The notes under the pieces were generated by a model. The model was not told the DNA's origin. It worked only from the letters and a program-made list of their open reading frames with translations, and made no database searches. DNA of 43,706 nucleotides, taken from positions 1 to 43,706 of the forward strand of contig NZ_NEUE01000041.1 in assembly GCF_002910905.1 (NCBI RefSeq), written 5' to 3'. This DNA comes from Streptomyces sp. SM11. GTDB taxonomy: Bacteria > Actinomycetota > Actinomycetes > Streptomycetales > Streptomycetaceae. Made by a program: the position numbers and the translations under genes. Below are positions 26,213 to 34,176 of this stretch, in pieces; the stretch's first letter is position 1; each line of letters opens with the position of its first letter.

Positions 26213-26737
26213 TCAGCCGGTGCGTACCCCTCGCAGGACGGTCTCCGCCACCTCGGCGGGCACGACGCCCGTGGTGTCGACCACCCGAGCATCCCGGCGG
26301 AGCCAGGGCAGGGCCCGCTCGTAGTCGGTCAGGTGGTCCAGGCGCCACTGCCGGGCCCCGGCGCTCTCCGGTGCGGTGTCGGTCTCGATGCGCCCGACGA
26401 GGGTGTCCCGGTCGGTGTGCAGGAGGACGTGGTGCACGGGGATACCGGCCTTCGTCAGACCGTCGTGGATCTCCTGCCAGTACGCCTCGACCAGGACCGT
26501 CTGCGTGACCACCAACGTTCCGTCCACGTGGTCGAGTACCTGCCGTGCGGTCTCCACCACCAGGCCCCGCCAGGGCGGGAAGTCCTGGAAGTCCCTCTCC
26601 GGGGCTCCCAGCACGTGACAGAGCATCTCGCCGACCTTCTCGGTGTCGAAGAGCCGGGAATCCGGGAGGAGCGAGGTCACCTCCTTCGCGGTGGTGGTCT
26701 TGCCCGCGCCGAAGGTTCCGTTCAGCCAGATGATCAT
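26213..26737 (-). CDS. P-loop ATPase / kinase-like protein (TmrB-like)
   Basis: 174 residues. The Walker A motif GTFGAGKTTT (7-16) sits at the very N-terminus. The segment GTLVVTQTVLVEAYWQEI and the arginine-containing LHTDRDTLVGRIETD lid-like region match small nucleoside-kinase or TmrB-like ATPases, some of which give tunicamycin resistance. The substrate is unknown and resistance is not claimed. It is soluble and of normal length. The gene lies 38 bases downstream of the methyltransferase start in a tight cluster of small metabolic genes. Confidence 0.85.
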   Translation of the reverse strand: MIIWLNGTFGAGKTTTAKEVTSLLPDSRLFDTEKVGEMLCHVLGAPERDFQDFPPWRGLVVETARQVLDHVDGTLVVTQTVLVEAYWQEIHDGLTKAGIPVHHVLLHTDRDTLVGRIETDTAPESAGARQWRLDHLTDYERALPWLRRDARVVDTTGVVPAEVAETVLRGVRTG

Positions 26738-26775
26738 CGCTCCACCCTAGGCGTACGCGTACGGCGCCCGGCAGG

Positions 26776-27420
26776 TCACCGATGCCAGACCAGCGTGTAG
26801 CGCCAGAACAGGCGTCGGCGCAGCCGGACGCCGGGCAGTACGCGGCGGGCGTCACGGACGATCTCGGCGAAGGTCATGGTCGCCGGCCGGGTGGGGGCGG
26901 TCATGGAATCCGGCCGTGCGGCTCTGCGCCCCTTGTTCTTGATCCATGCCATGGCGATGTTCAGCGGGATGGCGGCGGCGCCCAGGAGGCGATCGCCGGG
27001 AGACCTCGCGCGGGCAACCCCCACGACGACCAGGGTCCCGCCCGGTGCCAGGTGCCGGCGAAGGTGGGTGAGAGCTTCGACGAACGGCAAGTGGTGGATG
27101 GCGGCCACGCACGTGATGACGTCGTAGGGACCGGGTGGTGTCTCCGTCAGCGCGTCGCCCGCGGTGAACATCACGGGGACACCCGGGCCCGTGAGCTCCC
27201 GGGCCCGGGCGACGATGGCGCGGTCGGCGTCCAGACCCTGCACTGTTCCGGCACGCGCGGCCAGGAGCCGGGCCAGATCTCCGCTGCCCGATCCGATGTC
27301 CAGAGCCCTGTCGAAGCACCTGGGGAGCTGCCGCATGATCCACCGGTGGTAGCGAGCGTTATGGTCCCACGGGTGGGCGCTGTGGAATCGGTCGATCGCC
27401 TGAAGGACGCGGGTCGTCAT
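26776..27420 (-). CDS. Class I SAM-dependent methyltransferase
   Basis: 214 residues from the ATG at 27420, which has a GGAG just upstream. ALDIGSGSGDLARLLAARAG is SAM motif I, GLDADRAIV is the acidic strand-2 end, and YDVITCVAAIHHLPFVEAL with LRRHLAPGGTLVVVGVA are motifs II and III. The C-terminal part has a hydrophobic stretch (LLGAAAIPLNIAMAWI) and a basic tail, suggesting a membrane-near or lipid substrate. Its role is unknown. It is divergent from the cap-domain gene over 76 bases. Confidence 0.88.
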   Translation of the reverse strand: MTTRVLQAIDRFHSAHPWDHNARYHRWIMRQLPRCFDRALDIGSGSGDLARLLAARAGTVQGLDADRAIVARARELTGPGVPVMFTAGDALTETPPGPYDVITCVAAIHHLPFVEALTHLRRHLAPGGTLVVVGVARARSPGDRLLGAAAIPLNIAMAWIKNKGRRAARPDSMTAPTRPATMTFAEIVRDARRVLPGVRLRRRLFWRYTLVWHR

Positions 27421-27496
27421 GGTCTCCACGGCACGAAGTCCACCATCTCGGGAACGTGACGGCCAGAGGTCACAAGGACAAGGGCAGGGAGCTCGC

Positions 27497-28093
27497 ATGG
27501 CATCCATCCACCGCACCACCATGACGCCAACCAAGCTGGAGCTCATCACCGGCTGGCTGCCGAAGCAGAGCTGGTACGTGGGCGGCACGGAAACGCCGGA
27601 CCTGGTCAAGGCCGGCGGGTTCCGTCTGGACGATCCGGAAGGGGCGGTCGGGATCGAGTTCATGGTCGTCGTGGACGCCCCCGCCGCGCAGGAGCCGGTG
27701 GCGTATCTGGTGCCGCTGGGCTACCGGGATGCGGCGCTGGAGGGCGCCCCCGGCGAGGCGCTGATCGGCACCTCCGAGCATGGGGTTCTCGGCACCCGGT
27801 GGATCTACGACGGCGCCCACGACCCGGTGGTGCTGGCGCGGTTGAGCGCTCTTCTGCGCGGCGAGGCGGCACCACAGCACCAGAGCCTGAGCGACACCCC
27901 CGACCCGACGGTCACCGTGCACGGAACCGGCACCGGATCCGGCCACGACCACGGGCGGCCCGACGTTCGGCTCCACCGCGTCCTGCGGCCGACGGAAGCC
28001 GAGCAGGGGCCGCCGTGGCGTCTCGTCGCCGGATGGACCTGGCCGGACGGAACCGCCGCACGGGGCGTGTTCGCGGCCGTCCCGCCGCAGTAG
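27497..28093 (+). CDS. Maltokinase N-terminal cap-like domain protein
   Basis: 198 residues with IHRTTMTPTKLELITGWLPK, VKAGGFRLDDPEGAVGIEFM, YLVPLGYRDAALEGAP and IGTSEHGVLGTRWIYDGAHD. This is the pattern of the maltokinase N-terminal cap domain, which occurs in Streptomyces as a stand-alone protein without the kinase domain. The role of the free-standing form is not known. A GGGAG ribosome-binding site precedes the ATG at 27497. A hairpin follows the stop at 28105-28135. Confidence 0.82.
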   Translation: MASIHRTTMTPTKLELITGWLPKQSWYVGGTETPDLVKAGGFRLDDPEGAVGIEFMVVVDAPAAQEPVAYLVPLGYRDAALEGAPGEALIGTSEHGVLGTRWIYDGAHDPVVLARLSALLRGEAAPQHQSLSDTPDPTVTVHGTGTGSGHDHGRPDVRLHRVLRPTEAEQGPPWRLVAGWTWPDGTAARGVFAAVPPQ

Positions 28094-28104
28094 GAGGTCA
28101 CGCG

Positions 28105-28135
28105 TACGGCCCCCGGTGAGTCACCAGGGGCCGTA
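28105..28135. terminator. Hairpin after cap-domain gene
   Basis: The stem tacggcccc / ggggccgta (28105-28113 / 28127-28135) extends into ggtga/tcacc. It sits between the cap-domain gene (+) and the displaced acyl-CoA dehydrogenase 3' end at 28161 (-), where the two genes would have converged before the insertion. Confidence 0.75.
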
Positions 28136-28160
28136 ACAAGAGGCGGTGCGCTGAAGGCCG

Positions 28161-28224
28161 TTACGGCAGGTTGCGCGCCATGACGATGCGCTGGACCTGA
28201 TTCGTGCCCTCGTAGATCTGGGTG
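28161..28224 (-). other. attL: displaced 3' end of the acyl-CoA dehydrogenase gene
   Basis: 64 bases matching 29628-29691 at 55 of 64 positions. Read on the minus strand, both copies encode the same 20 C-terminal residues (TQIYEGTNQVQRIVMARNLP) plus a stop. All nine differences are synonymous (including CGC/AGG arginine and TAA/TAG stop). This copy uses GC-ending codons, as the host does, so I take it for the original gene end. The last nine bases (28216-28224, atctgggtg) are identical in both copies and are a likely crossover segment. Confidence 0.85.
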
Positions 28225-28242
28225 CTCTACGGCATACATTCG

Positions 28243-28258
28243 CCTGACCTGCCAAAAC
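28243..28258 (+). promoter_or_regulatory. Putative integrase arm site, left
   Basis: The 16-mer cctgacctgccaaaac lies 19 bases inside the left crossover segment and is repeated in the same orientation with one mismatch at the other end of the element. Confidence 0.55.
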
Positions 28259-28348
28259 ACCCCACAAGTGAGGGAACCGCCCAGGATTCCCCCAGGATCG
28301 GTCCAGAAGCGGTGCTCTCACGCGTTGGCTACGTGACCAGCCTGCCAC

Positions 28349-29065
28349 TCACTCTGGGGAAGACGAGTACCTTTCGACACTGGCCCGTCCCGTGGAGCGG
28401 TCGAGTAGGCGGAGCTCCCAGGGTCCACTGTTCACGTCGAAGTCCTTCCCGAAGCCGACCCACTTGCCTGCCATGCGGCGGCCTGTCGGCTCGATCAGCA
28501 GCTGGACGGCACCGTGGTAACGGGCGCCGTGGTAGTAGCCGTCCACCGCCGTCTGTTCCGTCCACGTGCCTGTGATGATGTTCCGGTCCACGGACAGGTC
28601 CAGAGACAGAGGACTGTCCGGGTTGGTCGACGCTCCAGGCAAGCTCTGGGCTGTCAGCCTGTTGCCGTGCTGGACGATTACGACATGGTGCTTGCAGTCG
28701 AAAGTCTCGTCACGGCTGGACGAGTAGAACTCGTACCGAGACAGCCAGATCCCCGCGTACTCGCCTTGCGTCTCCGGCTCCGGGCTTGTGACGGCACTGG
28801 TCGTGCCGACTTCTCCAGCTTCCATGTCGTGGCCTCCTGCGCCGTCTGAGTGGACGCGTGTCATAGGGATCGCAAACCCCAGCGACTCGGGGGGCGCGGC
28901 CAGTGAACTGTTTCAACGCTCGCGCGTACAGGGGGCGGCACGTCCTGGTCTTCCCGGACTCCCAGCGTTGCACGAGTCGCTTGGAAGCGTCGTTCGGTTC
29001 GCCCAGTTCTTCCCCCGCGCCACGTAATCCCTGGGCGAACTCGTCTTGGCTCAGGCCTTCGAGCT
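28349..29065 (-). pseudogene. Frameshifted, 5'-truncated XRE-family regulator
   Basis: Two frames make one protein. From about 29060 down to 28895 one frame reads GLSQDEFAQGLRGAGEELGE and SKRLVQRWESGKTRTCRP, a clear helix-turn-helix. From about 28890 to 28349 another frame continues with PPESLGFAIP, EYAGIWLSRYEFYSSSRDE, HVVIVQHGNRLTAQSLPG and MAGKWVGFGKDFDVNSGPWE, the conserved C-terminal sensing domain of a Streptomyces XRE family. The switch falls at a cgcgcccccc run, where one extra base explains it. No start codon is left: the 5' end abuts the integrase fragment. Residues 28349-28864 alone form an open frame of 171 codons that might still be expressed. Confidence 0.75.
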
Positions 29066-29430
29066 GCGCAGACACATCAAGAACCACGGCGTGTGGGGAC
29101 CGGAGAGGCTGCTGTTCCCGAATGTCACCCGGACCGGGTACGTGTACGCCTCGTACTTCTACTGGCAGATCTCGTTGGCGGCCCTGACGAAAGGCAGGGT
29201 GACCTACTGCAAGCCGCACTCAATGCGGCACTACTAACGGGTCCCGGTTGCTCTACGCGGGCGTCCCTGAGAACGATGTGGCCGACTGGATGGGGCACAG
29301 CAGCACGGACGTGCTCCGCGAGCACTACCACTACATCTTCGAAGGGGCCGAGCAGCGCGGACGTGCGGCCATCGCAACCATGTTGACCCCCGGCGCGGAC
29401 GACCCTACCGAGCGGGCCGAAGCTGCCTGA
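29046..29430 (+). pseudogene. Truncated, frameshifted tyrosine recombinase (integrase) C-terminus
   Basis: One frame (to about 29237) reads LRRHIKNHGVWG, RLLFPNVTRTGYVYASYFYW and CKPHSMRHY, with HSMR matching the HxxR box of tyrosine recombinases. The next frame (from about 29240) reads RLLYAGVPENDVADWMGHSS, supplying the GH box, and then TDVLREHYHYIFEGAEQRG, which contains candidate catalytic tyrosines. A one-base shift at cactactaacgggtcc separates them. The N-terminal arm/core-binding domains and the first catalytic Arg are absent. It cannot be active as it stands. A terminator follows at 29441. Confidence 0.8.
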
Positions 29431-29440
29431 CCCAGCCCAC

Positions 29441-29475
29441 ACGAAAGGCCCCCGGCGATACCGGGGGCCTTTCGT
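29441..29475. terminator. Terminator after the integrase remnant
   Basis: A perfect 15-bp stem (acgaaaggcccccgg / ccgggggcctttcgt) with a 5-base loop. The symmetrical A and T ends allow it to act in both directions, so it may also stop transcripts of the acyl-CoA dehydrogenase gene coming from the right. The remaining bases 29476-29627 hold repeat motifs of the element but no gene. Confidence 0.9.
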
Positions 29476-29607
29476 CTATGCAGGTCAGCACCCGTTCTCA
29501 GTCCAGTGTCCGCCCAGGATTTCCTCAGCATGACGCTCAGGAAGGGCCCGGAAGGGGCCCGAACGGACCGGAAGCCGATCAGCGCTTCAGGAGCACTCCG
29601 GAAGGTT

Positions 29608-29623
29608 CCTGACCTGCGAAAAC
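29608..29623 (+). promoter_or_regulatory. Putative integrase arm site, right
   Basis: The 16-mer cctgacctgcgaaaac lies 5 bases outside the acyl-CoA dehydrogenase stop codon, matching 15 of 16 bases with 28243-28258 in the same orientation. Confidence 0.55.
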
Positions 29624-29627
29624 CCTG

Positions 29628-29691
29628 CTACGGCAGGTTCCTCGCCATCACGATCCGCTGAACCTGATTCGTGCCTTCATAAATCTGGGTG
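29628..29691 (-). other. attR: present 3' end of the acyl-CoA dehydrogenase gene
   Basis: Partner of 28161-28224. In this copy the codons for E, Y, I and one V end in A or T (GAA, TAT, ATT, GTT), unlike the GC-ending codons of the rest of the gene. This suggests that bases up to about 29683 came in with the element and that crossover fell in atctgggtg (29683-29691). Confidence 0.8.
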
Positions 29692-30785
29692 ATCTTGGCG
29701 TCGCGCATCATCCGCTCCACCGGGTAGTCCCGCGTGTAGCCGTAGCCGCCGAGCAGCTGGACGGCGTCCGTGGTGACCTCCATCGCGACGTCGGAGGCGA
29801 AGCACTTGGCCGCCGCGCCGAAGAACGTGAGGTCGCCGTCGACGCGCTGGGACTTGGCGGCGGCCGAGTAGGTGAGCTGGCGGGCCGCCTCCAGCTTCAT
29901 CGCCATGTCGGCGAGCATGAACTGGATGCCCTGGAAGTCCGCGATCGGCTTGCCGAACTGCTTGCGCTCCTGGACGTACCCCTTGGCGTAGTCCAGCGCG
30001 CCCTGGGCGATGCCGATGGCCTGGGCCGCGATCGTGACGCGGGTGTGGTCCAGGGTCTTCATCGCCGTGGCGAAGCCGGTGCCCTCCTCGCCGATCATCC
30101 GGTCGGCGGGGATGCGGACGTTGTCGAGGTAGACCTCGCGGGTCGGCGAGCCCTTGATGCCGAGCTTCTTCTCCGGGGCGCCGAAGGAGACGCCCTCGTC
30201 GGACTTCTCGACGACGAACGCGGAGATGCCCTTGGAGCGCTTGGCCGGGTCGGTGACCGCCATGACCGTGTAGTACTCGGAGACGCCCGCGTTGGTGATC
30301 CAGCGCTTCACGCCGTTGAGGACCCAGAAGTCGCCGTCGCGCACGGCCTTCGTCTTCATGCCCGCCGCGTCCGAGCCGGCGTCCGGCTCGGAGAGGGCGT
30401 ACGAGAACATCGCGTCGCCCTTGGCGAGCGGGCCCAGGTACTTCCGCTTCAGCTCCTCGGAGCCGGAGAGGATCACCGGGAGCGAGCCGAGCTTGTTGAC
30501 GGCCGGGATCAGGGAGGAGGAGGCGCAGGCGCGGGCCACCTCCTCGATCACGATGACCGTGGCGAGCGCGTCGGCGCCGGCGCCGCCGTACTCCTCCGGG
30601 ACGTGGACGGCGTGCAGGTCCGAGGCGACCAGGGCGTCCAGCGCCTCCTGCGGGAAGCGGCTCTCCTCGTCGACCGCGGCGGCGAAGGGGGCGATCTTCG
30701 TCTCGGCGAGCGCGCGGATGGTGTCGCGGAGCATGTCGTGCTCCTCGGCCGGACGGTACAGGTCGAAATCGGTCGAACCCGCCAA
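29628..30785 (-). CDS. Acyl-CoA dehydrogenase
   Basis: About 385 residues of the FAD-dependent family that oxidises acyl-CoA to the 2,3-enoyl-CoA. SYALSEPDAGSDAAGMKTKA and WVLNGVKRWITNAGVSEYY form the flavin-binding middle domain; RKQFGKPIADFQGIQFMLAD and QLLGGYGYTRDYPVERMMRD belong to the C-terminal helical domain. The catalytic base is the Glu of IYEGTNQVQ. I place the start at the TTG at 30785: it gives MAGSTDFDLYRPAEEH, the expected N-terminus, with GGGGAG 8 bases upstream. GTG at 30794 is an alternative. The last 20 codons lie in an attachment site of the adjacent element remnant and appear to have been replaced by element-borne sequence without changing the protein. Confidence 0.9.
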   Translation of the reverse strand: MAGSTDFDLYRPAEEHDMLRDTIRALAETKIAPFAAAVDEESRFPQEALDALVASDLHAVHVPEEYGGAGADALATVIVIEEVARACASSSLIPAVNKLGSLPVILSGSEELKRKYLGPLAKGDAMFSYALSEPDAGSDAAGMKTKAVRDGDFWVLNGVKRWITNAGVSEYYTVMAVTDPAKRSKGISAFVVEKSDEGVSFGAPEKKLGIKGSPTREVYLDNVRIPADRMIGEEGTGFATAMKTLDHTRVTIAAQAIGIAQGALDYAKGYVQERKQFGKPIADFQGIQFMLADMAMKLEAARQLTYSAAAKSQRVDGDLTFFGAAAKCFASDVAMEVTTDAVQLLGGYGYTRDYPVERMMRDAKITQIYEGTNQVQRIVMARNLP

Positions 30786-30992
30786 GACGCTCACTCCCCA
30801 GATGCTAACTACCGTTAAGTAACTCAATTTTAGTGCGACGACCGCCCGACGGCATACGTGCCACGTACGTGAGCTTGCCGACAGGGGTGGGACATAGCGG
30901 ATGCACCGGGCGGATGGAGCGGTGAATTCCGGCCTTCCGGTCCCCGACTATGCTCGGTCCGCACGTCCGTCCGTATCTCCCAGGAGCACTCC
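30786..30992. promoter_or_regulatory. Divergent promoter region, acyl-CoA dehydrogenase / UDP-glucose dehydrogenase
   Basis: 207 bases without a gene. An unusually AT-rich block at about 30803-30833 (taactaccgttaagtaac, then tcaatttta) lies just upstream of the dehydrogenase ribosome-binding site and could hold its -10/-35 or a repressor operator. A 10-bp palindrome cacgtacgtg lies at 30862-30871. No regulator gene is adjacent. Confidence 0.5.
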
Positions 30993-32336
30993 ATGGCCCT
31001 CAGGATCACTGTGATCGGCACCGGCTATCTCGGCGCCACCCATGCCGCGGCCATGGCCGAGCTGGGCTTCGAGGTCCTGGGGCTGGATGTGGTGCCGGAG
31101 AAGATCGAACTGCTCTCTACCGGACGCGTGCCGATGTACGAGCCGGGTCTTGAGGAGATGCTCCAGCGGCACGTCGCGGGTATCCAGGGGTCCACCGGGC
31201 GGCTGCGCTTCACCACCTCCTGGGAGGAGGTCGGGGAGTTCGGTGACGTCCACTTCGTCTGTGTGAACACTCCGCAGAAGCACGGTGAGTACGCCTGCGA
31301 CATGAGTTACGTCGACAGCGCCTTCGCCTCGCTGGCCCCGCACCTGACCCGGCCCGCCCTGGTCGTCGGCAAGTCGACCGTCCCGGTGGGCTCCGCCGCC
31401 CGCCTCGCGGCCCGCCTCGCCGAGCTGGCCCCGGTGGGCGAGGGCGCCGAGCTGGCCTGGAACCCGGAGTTCCTCCGCGAGGGCTTCGCCGTGAAGGACA
31501 CCCTGCACCCCGACCGGATCGTCGTCGGCGTCACGAGCGAGGGGGCCGAGAAGCTGCTGCGCGAGGTGTACGCCGTGCCGGTCGCGGAGGGCTCCCCGTT
31601 CGTGGTGACCGACTTCCCGACCGCCGAGCTGGTGAAGACCTCCGCGAACTCCTTCCTGGCCACCAAGATCTCCTTCATCAACGCGATGGCCGAGGTCTGC
31701 GAGGCCGCCGACGGGGACGTCGTGAAGCTCGCGGAGGCCATCGGGCACGACGAGCGCATCGGGAAGAAGTTCCTGCGCGCCGGGATCGGCTTCGGCGGCG
31801 GCTGCCTGCCCAAGGACATCCGCGCCTTCATGGCGCGCGCCGGCGAGCTGGGCGCGGACCAGGCGCTCACCTTCCTCCGCGAGGTCGACTCCATCAACAT
31901 GCGCCGCCGCGGCCACATGGTGGAGCTGGCCCGGGAGGCCGTGGGCGGCGACTCGTTCCTCGGCACGCGGGTGGCGGTGCTCGGCGCCGCGTTCAAGCCC
32001 GACTCCGACGACGTCCGCGACTCCCCCGCCCTCAATGTCGCCGGTCAGATCCACCTCCAGGGCGGCCAGGTGACCGTGTTCGACCCGAAGGGGACGGACA
32101 ACGCGCGGCGGCTGTTCCCGACCCTCGGCTACGCCGACTCGGCGCTGGAGGCGGTACGCGGCGCGGACGTGGTGCTGCACCTGACGGAGTGGCGCGAGTT
32201 CCGCGAGCTGGACCCGGCGGAGCTGGGCGAGGTGGCCGCCCGCCGGATCATCCTGGACGGCCGGAACGCCCTGGACAGCGCGGTGTGGCGCGAGGCCGGG
32301 TGGACGTACCGGGCCATGGGCCGCCCGAGGGCCTAG
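30993..32336 (+). CDS. UDP-glucose 6-dehydrogenase
   Basis: 447 residues. The NAD-binding Rossmann domain starts MALRITVIGTGYLGATHAAA. The middle of the protein has FVCVNTPQK, VGKSTVPVGSA, WNPEFLREGFAVKDTLHPDR and KTSANSFLATKISFINAMAE. The catalytic cysteine is C271 in GFGGGCLPKD. The C-terminal domain closes with VLGAAFKPDSDDVRDSPAL. It makes UDP-glucuronate from UDP-glucose with two NAD+. The product could supply acidic sugars for surface polymers. An AGGAG ribosome-binding site precedes the ATG. It is divergent from the acyl-CoA dehydrogenase and ends in a strong terminator. Confidence 0.95.
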   Translation: MALRITVIGTGYLGATHAAAMAELGFEVLGLDVVPEKIELLSTGRVPMYEPGLEEMLQRHVAGIQGSTGRLRFTTSWEEVGEFGDVHFVCVNTPQKHGEYACDMSYVDSAFASLAPHLTRPALVVGKSTVPVGSAARLAARLAELAPVGEGAELAWNPEFLREGFAVKDTLHPDRIVVGVTSEGAEKLLREVYAVPVAEGSPFVVTDFPTAELVKTSANSFLATKISFINAMAEVCEAADGDVVKLAEAIGHDERIGKKFLRAGIGFGGGCLPKDIRAFMARAGELGADQALTFLREVDSINMRRRGHMVELAREAVGGDSFLGTRVAVLGAAFKPDSDDVRDSPALNVAGQIHLQGGQVTVFDPKGTDNARRLFPTLGYADSALEAVRGADVVLHLTEWREFRELDPAELGEVAARRIILDGRNALDSAVWREAGWTYRAMGRPRA

Positions 32337-32382
32337 AACCCGGCAGGCTCCAGGGGGGACATCTTCTGGAGCCTGCCGGGTT
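32337..32382. terminator. Hairpin terminator after UDP-glucose dehydrogenase
   Basis: A perfect 17-bp stem (aacccggcaggctccag / ctggagcctgccgggtt, 32337-32353 and 32366-32382) with a 12-base loop begins at the base after the stop. The convergent dipeptidase gene ends 41 bases further on. Confidence 0.92.
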
Positions 32383-32422
32383 CGGCCGGGGCGCGGCGGC
32401 GGGGCCGAGGCCCGCTCGCGGG

Positions 32423-33616
32423 TCAGCCGTGCGGGCCGTCCAGTTCCGTGATCGTGGCGTGTGACGGGCCGCGCCTGCTCTGCTCGTCGCGGGCGACGGC
32501 TTCCGCGTCGCGCAGCACCCGTACGGAGTTCTGCCAGGTGAGCTTGGCGAGGTCGCTCTCCGACCAGTTGCGTCGCAGAAGCTCGGCGATGAGGTTCGGG
32601 TAGCCGGAGACGTCCTCCAGGCCGCGTGGGGTGAAGGCCGTGCCGTCGTAGTCGCCGCCGATGCCGATGTGGTCGACGCCCGCGACCGCGCGCATGTGGT
32701 CGAGGTGGTCCGCGATGGTCGAGGCGGTGGCCTCGGGGCGCGGGTTGGCCGCCTCGAAGTCCTCGTGGATGCGCATCGCGGCCGGGGTGGTGTCGAGGTG
32801 GTGCAGGCCGTGCTCGCGCATGTTGCGGTCGGCGGCCTGGGTCCAGGCGACGGCCTCGGGCAGTACGAACTTCGGGACGAAGGTCGCCATCGCGACGCCG
32901 CCGTTGGCCGGGAGGGCCGCGAGCACGTCGTCGGGGATGTTGCGCGGGTGGTCGCAGACGGCGCGGGCCGAAGAATGCGAGAAGATCACCGGTGCGGTGC
33001 TGGTGGCGAGCGCGCCGCGCATGACGCCGTCCGCGACGTGCGAGAGGTCGACCAGCATGCCGATGCGGTTCATCTCGCGGACGACCTCGTGGCCGAAGGC
33101 GGAGAGCCCGCCCAGGCGCGGCAGGTCCGTCGCGCTGTCGGCCCAGTCGATGTTGTCGTTGTGGGTGAGCGTCATGTAGCGGACGCCCAGGTCGTACAGG
33201 GCGCGCAGGGTGCCCAGCGAGTTGTTGATGGAGTGGCCGCCCTCGGCACCCATCAGGGAGGCGATGCGGCCCTCGGCGCGGGCCTTCTCCAGGTCGTCGG
33301 CGGTGAGCGCCCGGCGCAGGTGGGCCGGATAGCGGGCGATCAGCTCGGCGACGATGTCGATCTGCTCCAGGGTGGCGCTGACGGCCGCGTCGCCGGTCAG
33401 GTCGGTGCGGACGTACACCGACCAGAACTGGCCGCCGACCCCGCCGGCCCGCAGCCGGTTCAGGTCGGTGTGGAGCAGGCCGCGCTGGTCGGCGGCGATG
33501 TCCCGGGCGTCGAGGTCGTAGCCGACCTGTTCGCGCAGGGCCCAGGGGAGGTCGTTGTGGCCGTCGACGACGGGGTGGGCGGCGAGGAGCTCGCGGGCCC
33601 GCTCCAGGTAGTCCAT
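32423..33616 (-). CDS. Membrane dipeptidase family (M19) zinc peptidase
   Basis: 397 residues, renal-dipeptidase-like amidohydrolase fold. Metal-site motifs: [11 protein letters not shown] (His and Asp of the first site), [11 protein letters not shown] (bridging Glu), [13 protein letters not shown] and [17 protein letters not shown] (His ligands), and [10 protein letters not shown] (Asp). No signal peptide is seen, so it is probably cytosolic, cleaving dipeptides or related amides. It is the last gene of a purK-purE-dipeptidase operon, 11 bases after purE, with AGGGGCGG as ribosome-binding site. The pairing with purine genes may reflect shared expression only. Confidence 0.93.
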   Translation of the reverse strand: MDYLERARELLAAHPVVDGHNDLPWALREQVGYDLDARDIAADQRGLLHTDLNRLRAGGVGGQFWSVYVRTDLTGDAAVSATLEQIDIVAELIARYPAHLRRALTADDLEKARAEGRIASLMGAEGGHSINNSLGTLRALYDLGVRYMTLTHNDNIDWADSATDLPRLGGLSAFGHEVVREMNRIGMLVDLSHVADGVMRGALATSTAPVIFSHSSARAVCDHPRNIPDDVLAALPANGGVAMATFVPKFVLPEAVAWTQAADRNMREHGLHHLDTTPAAMRIHEDFEAANPRPEATASTIADHLDHMRAVAGVDHIGIGGDYDGTAFTPRGLEDVSGYPNLIAELLRRNWSESDLAKLTWQNSVRVLRDAEAVARDEQSRRGPSHATITELDGPHG

Positions 33617-33627
33617 GGGTGCCGCCC

Positions 33628-34176
33628 CTACTTTCCGAAGCCGAAGGAGTCGGCGCCCTGGACCTTGGCGCGCAGGCGTTTGCCCTTCTCGGTGGCCTGG
33701 TCGTTCAGCTCCTGCTGGAACTCCCGCATCCGGTCCTGGAGCGCGCTGTCGTGCGCGGCGAGGATCCGTGCGGCGAGCAGGCCCGCGTTGCGCGCGCCGC
33801 CGACCGAGACGGTGGCAACGGGGACACCGGCGGGCATCTGGACAATGGAGAGCAGGCTGTCCATGCCGTCCAGGTACTTCAGCGGCACCGGAACGCCGAT
33901 GACCGGCAGCGGCGTGACGGAGGCCAGCATGCCGGGCAGGTGGGCCGCGCCGCCGGCGCCGGCGATGATCGCCTTCAGGCCGCGGCCCGCCGCGTGCTCG
34001 CCGTACGCGATCATCTCGTGCGGCATGCGGTGGGCGGAGACGACGTCGACCTCGTGCGGGATCTCGAACTCGTCGAGCGCCTTGGCGGCTGCCTCCATGA
34101 CGGGCCAGTCGGAGTCCGAGCCCATGACGATGCCTACGAGAGGGGAGGCGGTGGATCCGGTGCCGGGAGAAGTCAT
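33628..34176 (-). CDS. purE: N5-carboxyaminoimidazole ribonucleotide mutase
   Basis: 182 residues, class I Pur[42 protein letters not shown] and VGVPVPL-type loop ([12 protein letters not shown]), then [20 protein letters not shown]. It moves the carboxyl group of N5-CAIR to give CAIR in purine synthesis. The C-terminal 25 residues form a charged tail beyond the core fold. Its ATG overlaps the purK stop by 4 bases (ATGA), so the two consecutive pathway enzymes are translationally coupled. Confidence 0.96.
   Translation of the reverse strand: MTSPGTGSTASPLVGIVMGSDSDWPVMEAAAKALDEFEIPHEVDVVSAHRMPHEMIAYGEHAAGRGLKAIIAGAGGAAHLPGMLASVTPLPVIGVPVPLKYLDGMDSLLSIVQMPAGVPVATVSVGGARNAGLLAARILAAHDSALQDRMREFQQELNDQATEKGKRLRAKVQGADSFGFGK

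Larger units (their letters stand above)
28216..29691. mobile_element. Remnant of a small integrative element in the acyl-CoA dehydrogenase gene
   Basis: About 1.47 kb bounded by attL (28161-28224) and attR (29628-29691). Inside are a frameshifted XRE regulator (-) and a decayed tyrosine-recombinase C-terminus (+) next to attR, the usual place for an integrase gene. Near-identical 16-mers, cctgacctgcnaaaac, lie just inside both ends (28243-28258 and 29608-29623). The weaker pair cgcccaggattnccncagna lies at 28279-28298 and 29511-29530. These are the expected positions for integrase arm-binding sites. No replication, transfer or structural genes remain. Confidence 0.8.

Noticed and set aside
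29441..29475. Inverted repeat as the end of an insertion sequence
   Set aside because: It is a single hairpin with a 5-base loop and A/T flanks next to the integrase remnant, as in a terminator; no matching second end or transposase was found.
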